A stretch of 16,107 nucleotides of DNA from Rhodocyclales bacterium (GTDB taxonomy: Bacteria > Pseudomonadota > Gammaproteobacteria > Burkholderiales > Rhodocyclaceae): positions 1 to 16,107 of the forward strand of contig JAIOPW010000103.1 in assembly GCA_021413665.1 (NCBI GenBank), read 5' to 3'. Position numbers and translations under genes: made by a program. Shown here piece by piece: positions 1 to 9,456 of the stretch (positions within the stretch are counted from its first letter, which is position 1; the number at the start of each line of letters is the position of its first letter). The notes under the pieces are model-generated. The model did no database searches. It had not been told where the DNA came from and saw only the letters and a list, made by a program, of their open reading frames with translations.

Positions 1-72
1 GCGGTCTTTGTTCAGGACAAGGCGACCGGCGAGATTGTCCAGGCACTGCAACGCCACGCCTGCCCCGGCTGA
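1..72 (+). CDS. C-terminal tail of an unidentified protein (partial)
   Basis: Frame 1 is open from the window edge for 23 codons and ends at TGA 70-72. The tail contains VQDKATGEIVQAL and ends HACPG. The codons look normal for this GC-rich genome, and the gene would converge on xerD with only 7 bases between the two stop codons, a usual layout for a convergent pair. I do not recognise the protein. The DKATGEIV stretch loosely recalls FlaG-type flagellar proteins, but 23 residues are too few to assign a family. It could also be a chance open frame. Confidence 0.4.
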   Translation, partial: AVFVQDKATGEIVQALQRHACPG

Positions 73-85
73 CCGGGGGTCAGCC
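67..85. terminator. Inverted repeat across both convergent stop codons
   Basis: GGCTGACC (67-74) and GGTCAGCC (78-85) are perfect reverse complements separated by GGG. The repeat contains the TGA of the plus-strand gene (70-72) and the stop of xerD (80-82 on the minus strand). An alternative, overlapping stem pairs CCCCGG (63-68) with CCGGGG (73-78). Its position suggests a bidirectional terminator, but neither side has a U-tract, so intrinsic termination is uncertain. Confidence 0.4.
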
Positions 86-985
86 GCGCGGGTGGTGGAC
101 GTGGTGCAATTGCTTCAGGCGCTCGCGGGCGACATGGGTGTAGACCTGCGTTGTCGAGATGTCGGCGTGACCCAACAGCAACTGCACCACGCGCAGGTCG
201 GCGCCGTGGTTCAGCAGGTGCGTGGCGAAGGCGTGGCGCAGCACGTGCGGCGAAATGCGCTCCCGCGGGATGCCGACGCGCAACGCGTATTTCTTGACCA
301 GGGTCCAGAACATCTGCCGCGTCATGGCGTTGCCGCGAGTGGTGACGAAGACCGCATCCGAGACATGCTGCTTGAGCAGTTCGCCGCGGGCGCCGGCGAC
401 GTAGCGCTGCAGCCATTCGGCGGCGATCTGTCCCAGCGGCACCAGGCGCTCCTTGGAACCCTTGCCCATGACGCGCACCACGTTGTCGTTGAGGCTGACC
501 TCGAACAGGCGGATGCCGACCAGTTCCGAAACGCGCAGGCCGGTGGCGTAGAGCAGTTCGAACATGGCGCGGTCGCGCAGGCCGAGCGGGGTGCTTATGT
601 CGGGCGCGCCGAGCAGGTCTTCCACCTGCTTTTCCGACAGGATCTTGGGAAAGCGTGAAATGGTCGGCGGCTTGTCGATGTTGAGCAACGGATCGACCTG
701 CAGCCGGCCCTGGTCCAGCAGCCAGCGGTAGCAGCGCCGCAGCGTCGCCATCAGCCGGCGCTGGCTGGCCGACTTGATGCCGTCGGGGCGCGCGTGCAGG
801 TAGGCGAGATAGGCGTTGATCGCCGTCTCGCCGGCGCCGGCCAAGGATTCATTGCGCGTCGCGAGGAAGTTGGCGAACAGCGCCAGGTCGCTGCGGTAGC
901 TTGCCAGCGTGTTCTTCGAGAGCCCGTCGGCGAGCCAAAGCGCGTCGATGAATTCGTCGATCAGTGCCTGGTCAGCTTCCCTCAT
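80..985 (-). CDS. xerD: Site-specific tyrosine recombinase XerD
   Basis: This 301-residue tyrosine recombinase matches XerD, which acts with XerC at dif under FtsK control to resolve chromosome dimers. The N-terminal SAM-like core-binding domain covers about residues 5-90 and the catalytic domain about 110-295. The full catalytic set is visible: R151 in TGLRVSEL, K175 in MGKGSKERL, H247 and R250 in SPHVLRHAFATH, H273 in LGHADISTTQ, and nucleophile Y282 in VYTHV. Each lies three residues beyond its counterpart in the 298-residue E. coli protein, so length and spacing are normal. The start at 985 lies 14 bases inside the end of the upstream ogt-like gene, so translation is probably coupled. XerC is less likely because the motifs and C-terminus resemble XerD. 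Confidence 0.95.
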   Translation of the reverse strand: MREADQALIDEFIDALWLADGLSKNTLASYRSDLALFANFLATRNESLAGAGETAINAYLAYLHARPDGIKSASQRRLMATLRRCYRWLLDQGRLQVDPLLNIDKPPTISRFPKILSEKQVEDLLGAPDISTPLGLRDRAMFELLYATGLRVSELVGIRLFEVSLNDNVVRVMGKGSKERLVPLGQIAAEWLQRYVAGARGELLKQHVSDAVFVTTRGNAMTRQMFWTLVKKYALRVGIPRERISPHVLRHAFATHLLNHGADLRVVQLLLGHADISTTQVYTHVARERLKQLHHVHHPRG

Positions 986-1442
986 GGTTTAGAAGCCATC
1001 GCTTCACGTCGAGCAGGAAGCCGCCGCGCTGCCGCGCGAAGCCGCCGAGGCCATGGTTCGCGCCGACCACGCGATGGCAGGGCACCACGATCGGATAGGG
1101 ATTGGCGCCGCAGGCGTTGCCCACCGCGCGCGGGCCGCTGCGGATCGCAATGGCGACCTCGCCATAAGTCAGGGTCCGGCCCGGCGGGATCGACGCAATC
1201 TGCTCCCAGACGCGGCGCTGGAAATGCGTACCGGCCGGCGCCAGCGGCAAGCCGAAGTCGAAGCGCGGGTCTTTCAACCATGCGCGCAACTGGCGCACGA
1301 CCTCTTTCGCCAGCGGTGTCTTCGGTGCGATTTCAGCGCAGGGCTCAAGGTAATCGATGCCGGTTACCTCGTCGGCATTGCACGCTATGCCGATGCTGAA
1401 CGAGGGCGCTGAAAGCACGGCGGAGTAGGGGGTCTCGTTCAT
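972..1442 (-). CDS. ogt: Methylated-DNA--protein-cysteine S-methyltransferase (Ogt/MGMT family)
   Basis: This 156-residue protein is a suicide DNA-repair enzyme that moves the alkyl group from O6-alkylguanine to its own cysteine. The family core is present: GTHFQRRVWEQI at about 71-82, IPPGRTLTYGEVA at about 85-97 (winged-helix DNA-binding part), RAVGNACGANP at about 105-115, and the active site PCHRVVG with C122. The N-terminal domain is short, as in Ogt rather than Ada. The open frame extends upstream, but the ATG at 1442 is preferred: AGGGAG lies 1449-1454, seven bases upstream, and the ATG overlaps the stop of the MNT gene as ATGA. The symbol ogt is used by family resemblance. Confidence 0.9.
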   Translation of the reverse strand: MNETPYSAVLSAPSFSIGIACNADEVTGIDYLEPCAEIAPKTPLAKEVVRQLRAWLKDPRFDFGLPLAPAGTHFQRRVWEQIASIPPGRTLTYGEVAIAIRSGPRAVGNACGANPYPIVVPCHRVVGANHGLGGFARQRGGFLLDVKRWLLNHEGS

Positions 1443-1768
1443 CGTCTGCTCCCTTTCGAGGGTAACTGCATCACCACATGAGCACGGCTGATTTCTTCGC
1501 GGAAGCTCTCTGGAATGCGCGCCCAATCGAGGACATCCACCAGAATCGGCAGTCCGCTTTCCGACAGCGCTTCGCGCAACCGGCCCAACGCTATCTGGGC
1601 CTGGGTTGGATCGACGGGATTGCGCACCACAAGGTCGAGATCGCTGGTGGCATGGGCGCGGCCGTTGAGCCGGCTCCCATAGGCCCACACTTCAGCATCG
1701 GGGACATGGGTCCGCAACAGGGGGACCAATTCGGCCCGGTAGGACTCCGGCAGATCAAGCGCGGTCAT
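1439..1768 (-). CDS. MNT-type nucleotidyltransferase (likely MntA-like antitoxin)
   Basis: This 109-residue minimal nucleotidyltransferase has the polymerase-beta fold signature: G31-S32, then SDLDL with D43 and D45 (the GSx10DxD pattern), and a likely third metal-binding Asp at D78 in ILVDVLDW. In characterised HEPN/MNT modules the MNT partner AMPylates and neutralises the HEPN toxin; that role is inferred here from family and context. The ATG at 1766-1768 gives a compact protein. It starts 14 bases inside the end of the HEPN gene and has no strong ribosome site of its own, which suggests coupling. Its stop overlaps the ogt start (ATGA). All catalytic residues are intact. It could instead be an HI0073-like nucleotidyltransferase without a toxin-antitoxin role. 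Confidence 0.85.
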   Translation of the reverse strand: MTALDLPESYRAELVPLLRTHVPDAEVWAYGSRLNGRAHATSDLDLVVRNPVDPTQAQIALGRLREALSESGLPILVDVLDWARIPESFREEISRAHVVMQLPSKGSRR

Positions 1769-2186
1769 CGCCGAACTTGTCGCGCAGCACTGACTCGATC
1801 CGCCGGGCGTCATCGAGGAAGGCTGGCATCAATGCCAGCGTCAATCGCGCAAACCCCTCTCCGTAGTCATGTGCGGTGTTGTTCCGGTTGTCGCGGTAGA
1901 CAAACCAGCGCTCGATCTCCGCCGGGTCCATCAGGCCGTGCTTGCCGGCATGGCGCAGTACATCCTTGTAGAACAGCTCGTCAACCGCCTTCGGGCTACC
2001 GCCATACGCCTTGATAGCCTTGCGCAGCAATTTTCCCGATATTTCCAGTACCGGTTCAAAGCCCTTTACGACGGCGTTGCGGAAAACCTCTTGGTCGATG
2101 CTATCCGGCGCCGCGCCATTGTAGAGCGCAAGCGAAGATTCAAGGGTGTGGACGCAACGCAGGAGGTGGTCTGTGTTTAGCTTCAT
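1755..2186 (-). CDS. HEPN-domain protein, HI0074/HepT-like (putative toxin of HEPN/MNT pair)
   Basis: This 143-residue, mostly helical protein resembles the HI0074 nucleotidyltransferase substrate-binding family. The key HEPN motif Rx4HxY is seen as RNNTAHDY (R101, H106, Y108). In HepT toxins this motif forms the RNase site, and its tyrosine is the reported AMPylation target. The N-terminus (MKLNTDHLLRCVHTLESSL) is typical of HI0074-type helices. ATG 2184-2186 overlaps the DUF1850 stop as ATGA; a TTG nine bases upstream is the alternative start. The next gene is the MNT nucleotidyltransferase, so this is a complete two-gene module. Toxicity is inferred: HI0074-type partners are less well characterised than Shewanella HepT. 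Confidence 0.85.
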   Translation of the reverse strand: MKLNTDHLLRCVHTLESSLALYNGAAPDSIDQEVFRNAVVKGFEPVLEISGKLLRKAIKAYGGSPKAVDELFYKDVLRHAGKHGLMDPAEIERWFVYRDNRNNTAHDYGEGFARLTLALMPAFLDDARRIESVLRDKFGDDRA

Positions 2187-2553
2187 TGCCAGCAAACGGA
2201 AAGGTGGATGACGGCGTTATTGTCCATCCCCGGCAGGTGATCCGCAAGCGGCCTGCAACGGCCGGCGACACACAGTTCGTAGCCGGCGGTATGCGGCGAA
2301 TGGGCGAGGCGCAACACTGTTTGCGGCGGCAACAGGGGACGATAGCGCCAGACGCCGTCCTTCAGTACGCTGCCGGCCGGCGGCTCCATGCCGGCGCCGG
2401 TGCCACGGATGCGCGCCTCGGTGATCACCAGCGCATGGCCCTCGATGCGCCAGTCTTCGTCCCAGCGGATCTTTTCGATGGAGTGGATCCAGCCCAGCGT
2501 GAATCCCTCGACCGCGAGCACGGCGCTGACGGCGCCCGCCGCGAGGCAGAGGC

Positions 2554-2557
<4 letters not shown>
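2183..2557 (-). CDS. DUF1850 domain protein, TRAP-associated
   Basis: This 124-residue protein matches the DUF1850 family by its conserved blocks: FTLGWIHSIEKIRWDEDW near the N-terminus, RIRGTGAGMEPP in the middle, and LRLAHSPHTAGYELCVAGRC towards the end. The first 16 or so residues are hydrophobic and could be a signal or anchor. Family members are commonly encoded right after fused TRAP permeases, as here. Their biochemical role is unknown; an accessory part in TAXI-TRAP uptake is inferred. ATG 2555-2557 overlaps the permease stop (ATGA), which fixes the start, and its own stop overlaps the HEPN start in the same way. The frame is open further upstream, but that stretch lies inside the permease gene. 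Confidence 0.85.
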
Positions 2558-4580
<2,023 letters not shown>

Positions 4581-4592
4581 GTCAAGGCCCGC

Positions 4593-5540
4593 TTACTTGA
4601 TCAGCCCGATTTCCCTGTAATACTTCTCGGCACCAGCATGCAGCGGCGCCGGCGGCGCCTTGGCGGCATTTTCGCGGGTGATGGCCTTGGCCGCGGCGTG
4701 GGCCGCCTGCAGGTCGGGCAGGTGCTCGAAGATCGCCTTGGTCATCTTGTAGGCGGCGTCCGTCGACACGCCTTCGTGGCTGACGAGGAAGTTCTGGATC
4801 GCCACGGTGGCCACGGCGTCGGTCTGGCCGTTGTAGGTGCCGGCCGGCACGGTGCCGACCTGATAGGCCGCTTCGCCGATCTTCGCCACCACGTCGGCGG
4901 GTACCGGCACGATGACGATCTTGACGGACGTCGCCAGGTCACGAATCGCCGCAACACCGAGGCCGGCGGAAATCAGCGTGGCGTCGAGCTGGCGGTTCTT
5001 CATCAGTTCCACCGATTCGCCGAAGGGCAGGTATTCGACCTTGGCAAAATCCTTGTAGCTCATGCCGGCGCCGCGAAAGATGTCGCGCGCATTGAGCTCG
5101 GTGCCGGATTTCGGCGCGCCGACGGCGATGCGCTTGCCCTTGAGGTCGGCCAGGGTCTTGATGCCGGAATCGGCATTGGCGACGATCTGGATGTAGTTGG
5201 GATAGATCGCGGCGATGGTGCGCAGTTTTTTGAGCGGCGTCTTGAAGCCGGCTTCCTCGTTGCCCTTCCAGGCTTCGTTGAGCGCGTCGCCCAGCGTGAA
5301 GGCGATCTCGCCGCGGCCGGCCTGCAGCAGGTTGAGGTTCTCGGCGCTGGCCTTGGTGACTTGGGCCGAGGTCTTGGCGCCGGGCATGGCCTTGCCGTAG
5401 ATCTGCGACAGGGCGACACCCATCGGGTAATACACGCCCGAGGTGCCGCCGGTAAGGACGGTGACGAATTCCTGGGCATGGGCCGTGGCGGCAAGCGCCA
5501 TGGCCGCTGCGGCGAGCAACAGTGTGCGGACTTTCTTCAT
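4593..5540 (-). CDS. TAXI-family TRAP transporter solute-binding protein
   Basis: This 315-residue periplasmic binding protein would deliver substrate to the adjacent fused TRAP permease. A cleavable signal peptide is evident: MKKVR, a hydrophobic core, then AHA before QEFVTV at about residue 22. The mature N-terminus carries the TAXI-family block TGGTSGVYYPMG, followed by SAENLNLLQAGRGEIAF and DLKGKRIAVGAPKSGTEL, all typical of the family. The substrate cannot be read from the sequence; TAXI proteins generally bind small carboxylates or amino acids. GGAGGA at 5548-5553 lies seven bases before the ATG, so it is probably the first gene of the minus-strand operon. It is intact, while its permease partner is not. 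Confidence 0.92.
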   Translation of the reverse strand: MKKVRTLLLAAAAMALAATAHAQEFVTVLTGGTSGVYYPMGVALSQIYGKAMPGAKTSAQVTKASAENLNLLQAGRGEIAFTLGDALNEAWKGNEEAGFKTPLKKLRTIAAIYPNYIQIVANADSGIKTLADLKGKRIAVGAPKSGTELNARDIFRGAGMSYKDFAKVEYLPFGESVELMKNRQLDATLISAGLGVAAIRDLATSVKIVIVPVPADVVAKIGEAAYQVGTVPAGTYNGQTDAVATVAIQNFLVSHEGVSTDAAYKMTKAIFEHLPDLQAAHAAAKAITRENAAKAPPAPLHAGAEKYYREIGLIK

Positions 5541-5671
5541 GGGTCGATCCTCCGGATATTGGTTTGTTGTGGCCTCAAGCTTACAACAGTCCGGGATCGG
5601 CAGCGAAGTGCGGGCACGCGGTAACGCTTCATGACAGAATCACCGGTTACCGCACTTACGCAGGAATTTGC
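5541..5671. promoter_or_regulatory. Divergent intergenic region with inverted repeat
   Basis: This 131-base spacer separates the TAXI-TRAP operon (minus) from the SulP gene (plus) and must hold the control sites for both. An 8-base perfect inverted repeat, GCGGTAAC (5618-5625) and GTTACCGC (5646-5653), flanks 20 bases just upstream of the SulP ribosome site and could be an operator or a 5'-UTR hairpin. I could not identify convincing -35/-10 pairs on either strand. Confidence 0.35.
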
Positions 5672-7870
5672 ATGAAACCGCCCAAGCTGGAAAACCTCGC
5701 CGGAGATTTCTGGGGCGGGTTTGCCGCCATGCTGGTGGCCTTGCCCTCGGCCATCGCCTTCGGCGTCACGATCTATGCCTCGCTCGGCGGCTCCTACGCC
5801 GCCTACGGCGCGCTGGCCGGCATCCTCGGCGCCACCGCGCTGGGTCTGGTGGCGTCCTCGATGGGCGGCACCAACCGCCTGATCACGGCGCCCTGCGCGC
5901 CGGCGGCGGCCGTGCTGGCGGCGTTCGCCATCGAAGGCGTGCAGCAGGGCCTCGACCCCGCCGTGGTGGTGGTCCTGCTGTCGGCGATCGGACTCGCGGC
6001 CGGCGCCCTGCAGGTGCTGTTCGGCGGCGTCGGGCTGGGCCGGCTGATCAAGTACATGCCCTATCCCGTGGTCAGCGGCTACCTTTCCGGCGTCGGCCTC
6101 TACATCATCTTCGGCCAGGTGCCGAAGTTCCTCGGCTCGCCCGCCGGCACCAAGCTGGGCCATGCCCTGCTCCACCCGTCGCTGTGGGCCTGGCAGGCCA
6201 TCACGGTCGGCGCGGTGACCATCTTCGCCATGCTGTTCGCGCCGCGCCTGACCCAGCGCGTGCCGGCCGCGATCCTGGCCTTGCTGGCCGGCGTGCTGTC
6301 CTACTTCGGGCTGTCGCTGCTCGATGCCGGACTGCTCGATCCGCGCAACCCGCTGGTGATCGGCCCGCTGGGCAGCTCGGGCGGCGGCGGTTTCGTCGAT
6401 ACCGTGGTCGGCCGCTGGAGCGGCGTCGGCCAGCTCGGCGCGCATGAACTTGCCATGCTGGTGACGCCGGCATTGACGCTGGCCGTGCTGCTCTCGATCG
6501 ATACCCTGAAGACCTGCGTCGTGCTCGATGCCCTGACGCGCAGCCGCCACGACTCGAACCGCGAATTGATCGGCCAGGGCCTGGGCAACATCGCCTCGGC
6601 CGTGATCGGCGGCATGCCCGGTGCCGGCACCATGGGCGCCACGCTGGTGAACATGTCGAGCGGCGCCCTGACCCGCTATTCCGGATTCATCGAGGGTGTG
6701 CTTGCCCTGGTGGCCTTCCTGCTGCTCGGCACGCTGATCTCCTGGGTACCGGTCGCCGCGCTGGCCGGGATCCTGATCGTGGTCGGCGTGCGCATGATCG
6801 ACCGCCACAGCTTCAGCTTCCTCCGGCAGCGCTCAACCATCCTCGACTTCGGCGTGATCGCCGCGGTGGTGGTCACCGCGCTGACGGTAAGCCTGATTGC
6901 GGCCTCGGGTGTCGGCATCCTGCTCGCCGTGGTTCTGTTCATCCGCGAGCAGATCGGCGGTTCCGTGGTGCGGCGCAAGCTGCTGGGCAACGAGACCTTC
7001 TCCAAGCGCATCCGCACCCACGAGGAAATGGAAATCCTCACCGAGCACGGCAGCCGCGCGGCCATCGTCGAACTGCAGGGCAGCCTGTTCTTCGGCACCG
7101 CCGACCAGCTTTACCGAACCCTGGAACCGGAACTCAAGGCGCGCGACTTCCTGATCCTCGACATGCGCCGTATCCAGACCGTCGACGTAACCGCCGCGCA
7201 CCTGCTGGAACAGGTCAAGGACATGATGGTCGAGCGCAAGGGCTTCCTGATCTTCAGCCAGATCCCGCCCAACCTGCCCTCCGGGCGCGACCTGCAGCAG
7301 TACTTCGACCAGGTCGGCCTGATCCACGAAGGCAGCGCCGTGCGCGTCTTCGATGAGCTCGACGACGCGCTGGAGTGGGTCGAGGATCGCATCATCCACG
7401 AGGCGGAACTGATGCGCGACGAGGAAAGTGCGCTGGAACTGCACGAGGTGGAGCTGTTCCATGGGCGCAAGGAGCAGACCTTGGTCGAGCTCGAACAGTG
7501 CATGGAAAAACGCCATGTCGCGGCCGGCGACACGATTTTCTCGCGCGGCGACGTGGGCGACGAACTGTTCCTGATCCGCCGCGGTGCGGTGCGCATCGTG
7601 CTGCCGCTCAACGACCGCCAGTCGCACCACCTCGGCACCTTCGGTCGCGGCGCCTTCTTCGGCGAAATGGCCTTCCTCGACAGCGAAGCGCGCTCGGCCA
7701 ACGCCGTTGCCTTCACCGACACCGAACTCTACGTGCTCTCGCGGCGCGCCTTCGACAAGTTCGCCGAGGACCACAAGAAGGTCGGCCTGCGCCTCATGGA
7801 AGGCATCGCCAGCGTACTGGCGAGTCGGCTGCGTTACACCAATGCGGAGTTGCGGGTGCTGGAGTTGTAG
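5672..7870 (+). CDS. SulP-family anion transporter with STAS and cyclic-nucleotide-binding domains
   Basis: This 732-residue inner-membrane protein has three parts. Residues about 10-435 are a hydrophobic SulP/SLC26-type transport domain with many membrane segments (for example FWGGFAAMLVALPSAIAFG and GGMPGAGTMGATLVNMSS). Residues about 455-565 form a STAS domain, with VDVTAAHLL around T507. Residues about 605-732 form a CAP-like cyclic-nucleotide-binding domain with the phosphate-binding cassette FFGEMAFLDSEARSANAVA (G664, E665 and a conserved Arg present). SulP proteins move sulfate, bicarbonate, carboxylates or other anions; the substrate is not readable here. Retained cassette residues suggest cAMP or cGMP can bind. 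ATG 5672 is chosen because CAGGAA lies six bases upstream and the sequence then matches the family start; the open frame begins 50 codons earlier, inside the regulatory spacer. Confidence 0.9.
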   Translation: MKPPKLENLAGDFWGGFAAMLVALPSAIAFGVTIYASLGGSYAAYGALAGILGATALGLVASSMGGTNRLITAPCAPAAAVLAAFAIEGVQQGLDPAVVVVLLSAIGLAAGALQVLFGGVGLGRLIKYMPYPVVSGYLSGVGLYIIFGQVPKFLGSPAGTKLGHALLHPSLWAWQAITVGAVTIFAMLFAPRLTQRVPAAILALLAGVLSYFGLSLLDAGLLDPRNPLVIGPLGSSGGGGFVDTVVGRWSGVGQLGAHELAMLVTPALTLAVLLSIDTLKTCVVLDALTRSRHDSNRELIGQGLGNIASAVIGGMPGAGTMGATLVNMSSGALTRYSGFIEGVLALVAFLLLGTLISWVPVAALAGILIVVGVRMIDRHSFSFLRQRSTILDFGVIAAVVVTALTVSLIAASGVGILLAVVLFIREQIGGSVVRRKLLGNETFSKRIRTHEEMEILTEHGSRAAIVELQGSLFFGTADQLYRTLEPELKARDFLILDMRRIQTVDVTAAHLLEQVKDMMVERKGFLIFSQIPPNLPSGRDLQQYFDQVGLIHEGSAVRVFDELDDALEWVEDRIIHEAELMRDEESALELHEVELFHGRKEQTLVELEQCMEKRHVAAGDTIFSRGDVGDELFLIRRGAVRIVLPLNDRQSHHLGTFGRGAFFGEMAFLDSEARSANAVAFTDTELYVLSRRAFDKFAEDHKKVGLRLMEGIASVLASRLRYTNAELRVLEL

Positions 7871-7871
7871 C

Positions 7872-7896
7872 GTCAGTCAAGCTGGGGGTCACTGAC
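7872..7896. other. Weak hairpin after the SulP gene
   Basis: GTCAGT (7872-7877) pairs with ACTGAC (7891-7896) across 13 bases, starting just after the SulP stop codon. The stem is short and no U-run follows directly, so a terminator role is only possible. Confidence 0.2.
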
Positions 7897-7938
7897 TCTT
7901 CCGCGCCCTAAGGAGCCGTTTTGCTTTCGACGCCATGA

Positions 7939-8175
7939 CCGGCGGCAATACGAGGGCGCATTCGGGAGATCATCGAAGCGTTCAGCGTGCTGGAGCACAA
8001 TCCCCTGATCGGTCGCCCCGTCGCAAACGACTAGCGGGAGTGGGTGATCGGGCGCCGCGCTCACGGCTATGTGGCCTTGTATCGCAATGTTGCCGAAGTC
8101 GATACGGTGTTCGTGCTCGCGGTGCGCAGCCGGCGGGAAGCACGCTATGCGGAGCGGGTCGGCGCCAATCCGTAG
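7939..8175 (+). pseudogene. RelE/ParE-family toxin remnant
   Basis: One plus-strand frame reads REIIEAFSVLEHNPLIGRPV, then an in-frame TAG at 8032-8034, then REWVIGRRAHGYVALYRN, VDTVFVLAVRSRREARYAE and a stop at 8173-8175. This is the central and C-terminal part of a ParE/RelE-type toxin: the HNPLIGRPV turn, the RE-VIGRR-GY-ALYR strand block and the LAVRSRREARY tail are characteristic. The N-terminal half is missing or frameshifted, since a TGA stands in frame at 7936-7938 and no start fits. No antitoxin gene is recognisable in the 68 bases upstream. An intact toxin would poison gyrase or cleave mRNA depending on subfamily; this copy should be inactive. It fills most of the 317-base gap between the SulP and CoA-transferase genes and ends 12 bases from the convergent CoA-transferase stop. 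Confidence 0.8.
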
Positions 8176-8187
8176 GCGCGGGTTGCG

Positions 8188-9456
8188 CTATACCACTCCC
8201 ACCCCGCGCAGCGCGGCGATCTCCGCCTCGCTGCGGCCCAGTTCCTTCAGTACAGCTTCTGTATCCTGCCCCAGCAAGGGTGGCGCGCGCCGGTAATCGA
8301 TCGGCGTCGCCGAGAAGTGGATCGGGTTTGCCACCTGCGGCGCTGTGCCGCCGGCAGCATGCGGCATGTCGACGCGCAATCCGCGATGGATCACCTGCGG
8401 GTCGGCGAAGACGCCGGCCAGGTCGTTGATCGGGCCGCAGGGTACGGCGGCGTTTTCGAGCAGGGCGATCCATTCGGCGGTGGTCTTCATCACCGTGGTC
8501 TGGCGCAGCATCGGGATCAGTTCGGCGCGATGGCGCACGCGCGCGGCGTTGGTGGCGAAACGTTCGTCCCCGCTCCATCCTGCATGGCCGGCGATTTCGC
8601 AGAAACGCGCGAACTGGCCGTCGTTGCCGATGGCGAGGATCATGTCGCCGTCGGCGGTGGGAAAGTCCTGGTAGGGCACGATGTTGGGATGGCCGTTGCC
8701 CATGCGCCGCGGCGCCTTGCCCGAGACGAGGTAGTTCATGGCCTGGTTGGCGAGGCAGGCCACCTGCACGTCGAGCAGCGCGAGGTCGATGTGCTGGCCT
8801 TCACCGGTCTTCTCCCGATGCGCCAGTGCGGCGAGTATCGCGTTGCCGGCATACAGGCCGGTCAGGATGTCGGTCAGCGCGACGCCGACTTTCTGCGGTC
8901 CGGCGCCGTCCTCGTCCTCGGCGCGGCCGGTGACGCTCATCAGTCCGCCCATGCCCTGGATCAGGAAATCGTAACCGGCGCGCGCGGCGTAAGGGCCGTC
9001 CTGGCCGAAGCCGGTGATCGAACAGTAGACCAGCCTGGGGTTGATCGCCGACAGGCTGGCGTAATCGAGGCCGTAGGCCTTGAGCCCGCCGACCTTGAAG
9101 TTCTCCAGCACGACGTCGGATTGCGCCGCGAGTTCGCGCACGATGGCCTGGCCTTCCGGCCGGGTGATGTCGACGGTCAGCGAACGCTTGTTGCGATTGG
9201 TGCAGAGGAAATAGGCGGCATCCGTGGTCGGCTGGCCTTCGCCGTCGCCCAGCCAGGGTGGGCCCCAGCCGCGCGTGTCGTCACCGCCCTTGCCATCCGC
9301 GCCGGGTTTCTCCACCTTGATCACGTCGGCGCCGAGGTCGCCCAGCAACTGCGAGGCCCAGGGCCCCGCCAGCACGCGCGAGAGGTCGAGCACGCGCAGG
9401 TGGGAAAGCGCGCCGGCGGCCGATGGCATGGAAGGCGTCCGTTGCGGCAGCGTCAT
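8188..9456 (-). CDS. Class III (CaiB/BaiF family) CoA-transferase
   Basis: This 422-residue cytosolic enzyme would transfer CoA between carboxylic acids through a glutamyl/aspartyl-CoA mechanism. The family start LRVLDLSRVLAGPWASQLLGDLGADVIKVE is complete, followed by NRNKRSLTVDI, SDVVLENFKVG, YCSITGFGQDGPY and VGVALTDILTGLYA, where D196 is the likely catalytic Asp. The C-terminal half has CGPINDLAGVFADPQV and PPLLGQDTEAVL, as in formyl-CoA, succinyl-CoA and related transferases. Length is normal. The substrate cannot be assigned, and neighbours give no pathway hint. ATG 9456 overlaps the stop of the upstream chalcone-isomerase-like gene (ATGA), which supports this start and coupled translation. 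Confidence 0.92.
   Translation of the reverse strand: MTLPQRTPSMPSAAGALSHLRVLDLSRVLAGPWASQLLGDLGADVIKVEKPGADGKGGDDTRGWGPPWLGDGEGQPTTDAAYFLCTNRNKRSLTVDITRPEGQAIVRELAAQSDVVLENFKVGGLKAYGLDYASLSAINPRLVYCSITGFGQDGPYAARAGYDFLIQGMGGLMSVTGRAEDEDGAGPQKVGVALTDILTGLYAGNAILAALAHREKTGEGQHIDLALLDVQVACLANQAMNYLVSGKAPRRMGNGHPNIVPYQDFPTADGDMILAIGNDGQFARFCEIAGHAGWSGDERFATNAARVRHRAELIPMLRQTTVMKTTAEWIALLENAAVPCGPINDLAGVFADPQVIHRGLRVDMPHAAGGTAPQVANPIHFSATPIDYRRAPPLLGQDTEAVLKELGRSEAEIAALRGVGVV

Noticed and set aside
8..658. Long plus-strand open frame of 216 codons over xerD
   Set aside because: It is an antisense shadow of xerD. The protein is low-complexity and matches no family I know, whereas the minus strand has full XerD catalytic motifs.
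5537..6808. 423-codon minus-strand open frame over the SulP gene
   Set aside because: It is rich in His, Gln, Arg and Ala, as expected for the antisense of a GC-rich membrane gene, and shows no domain.
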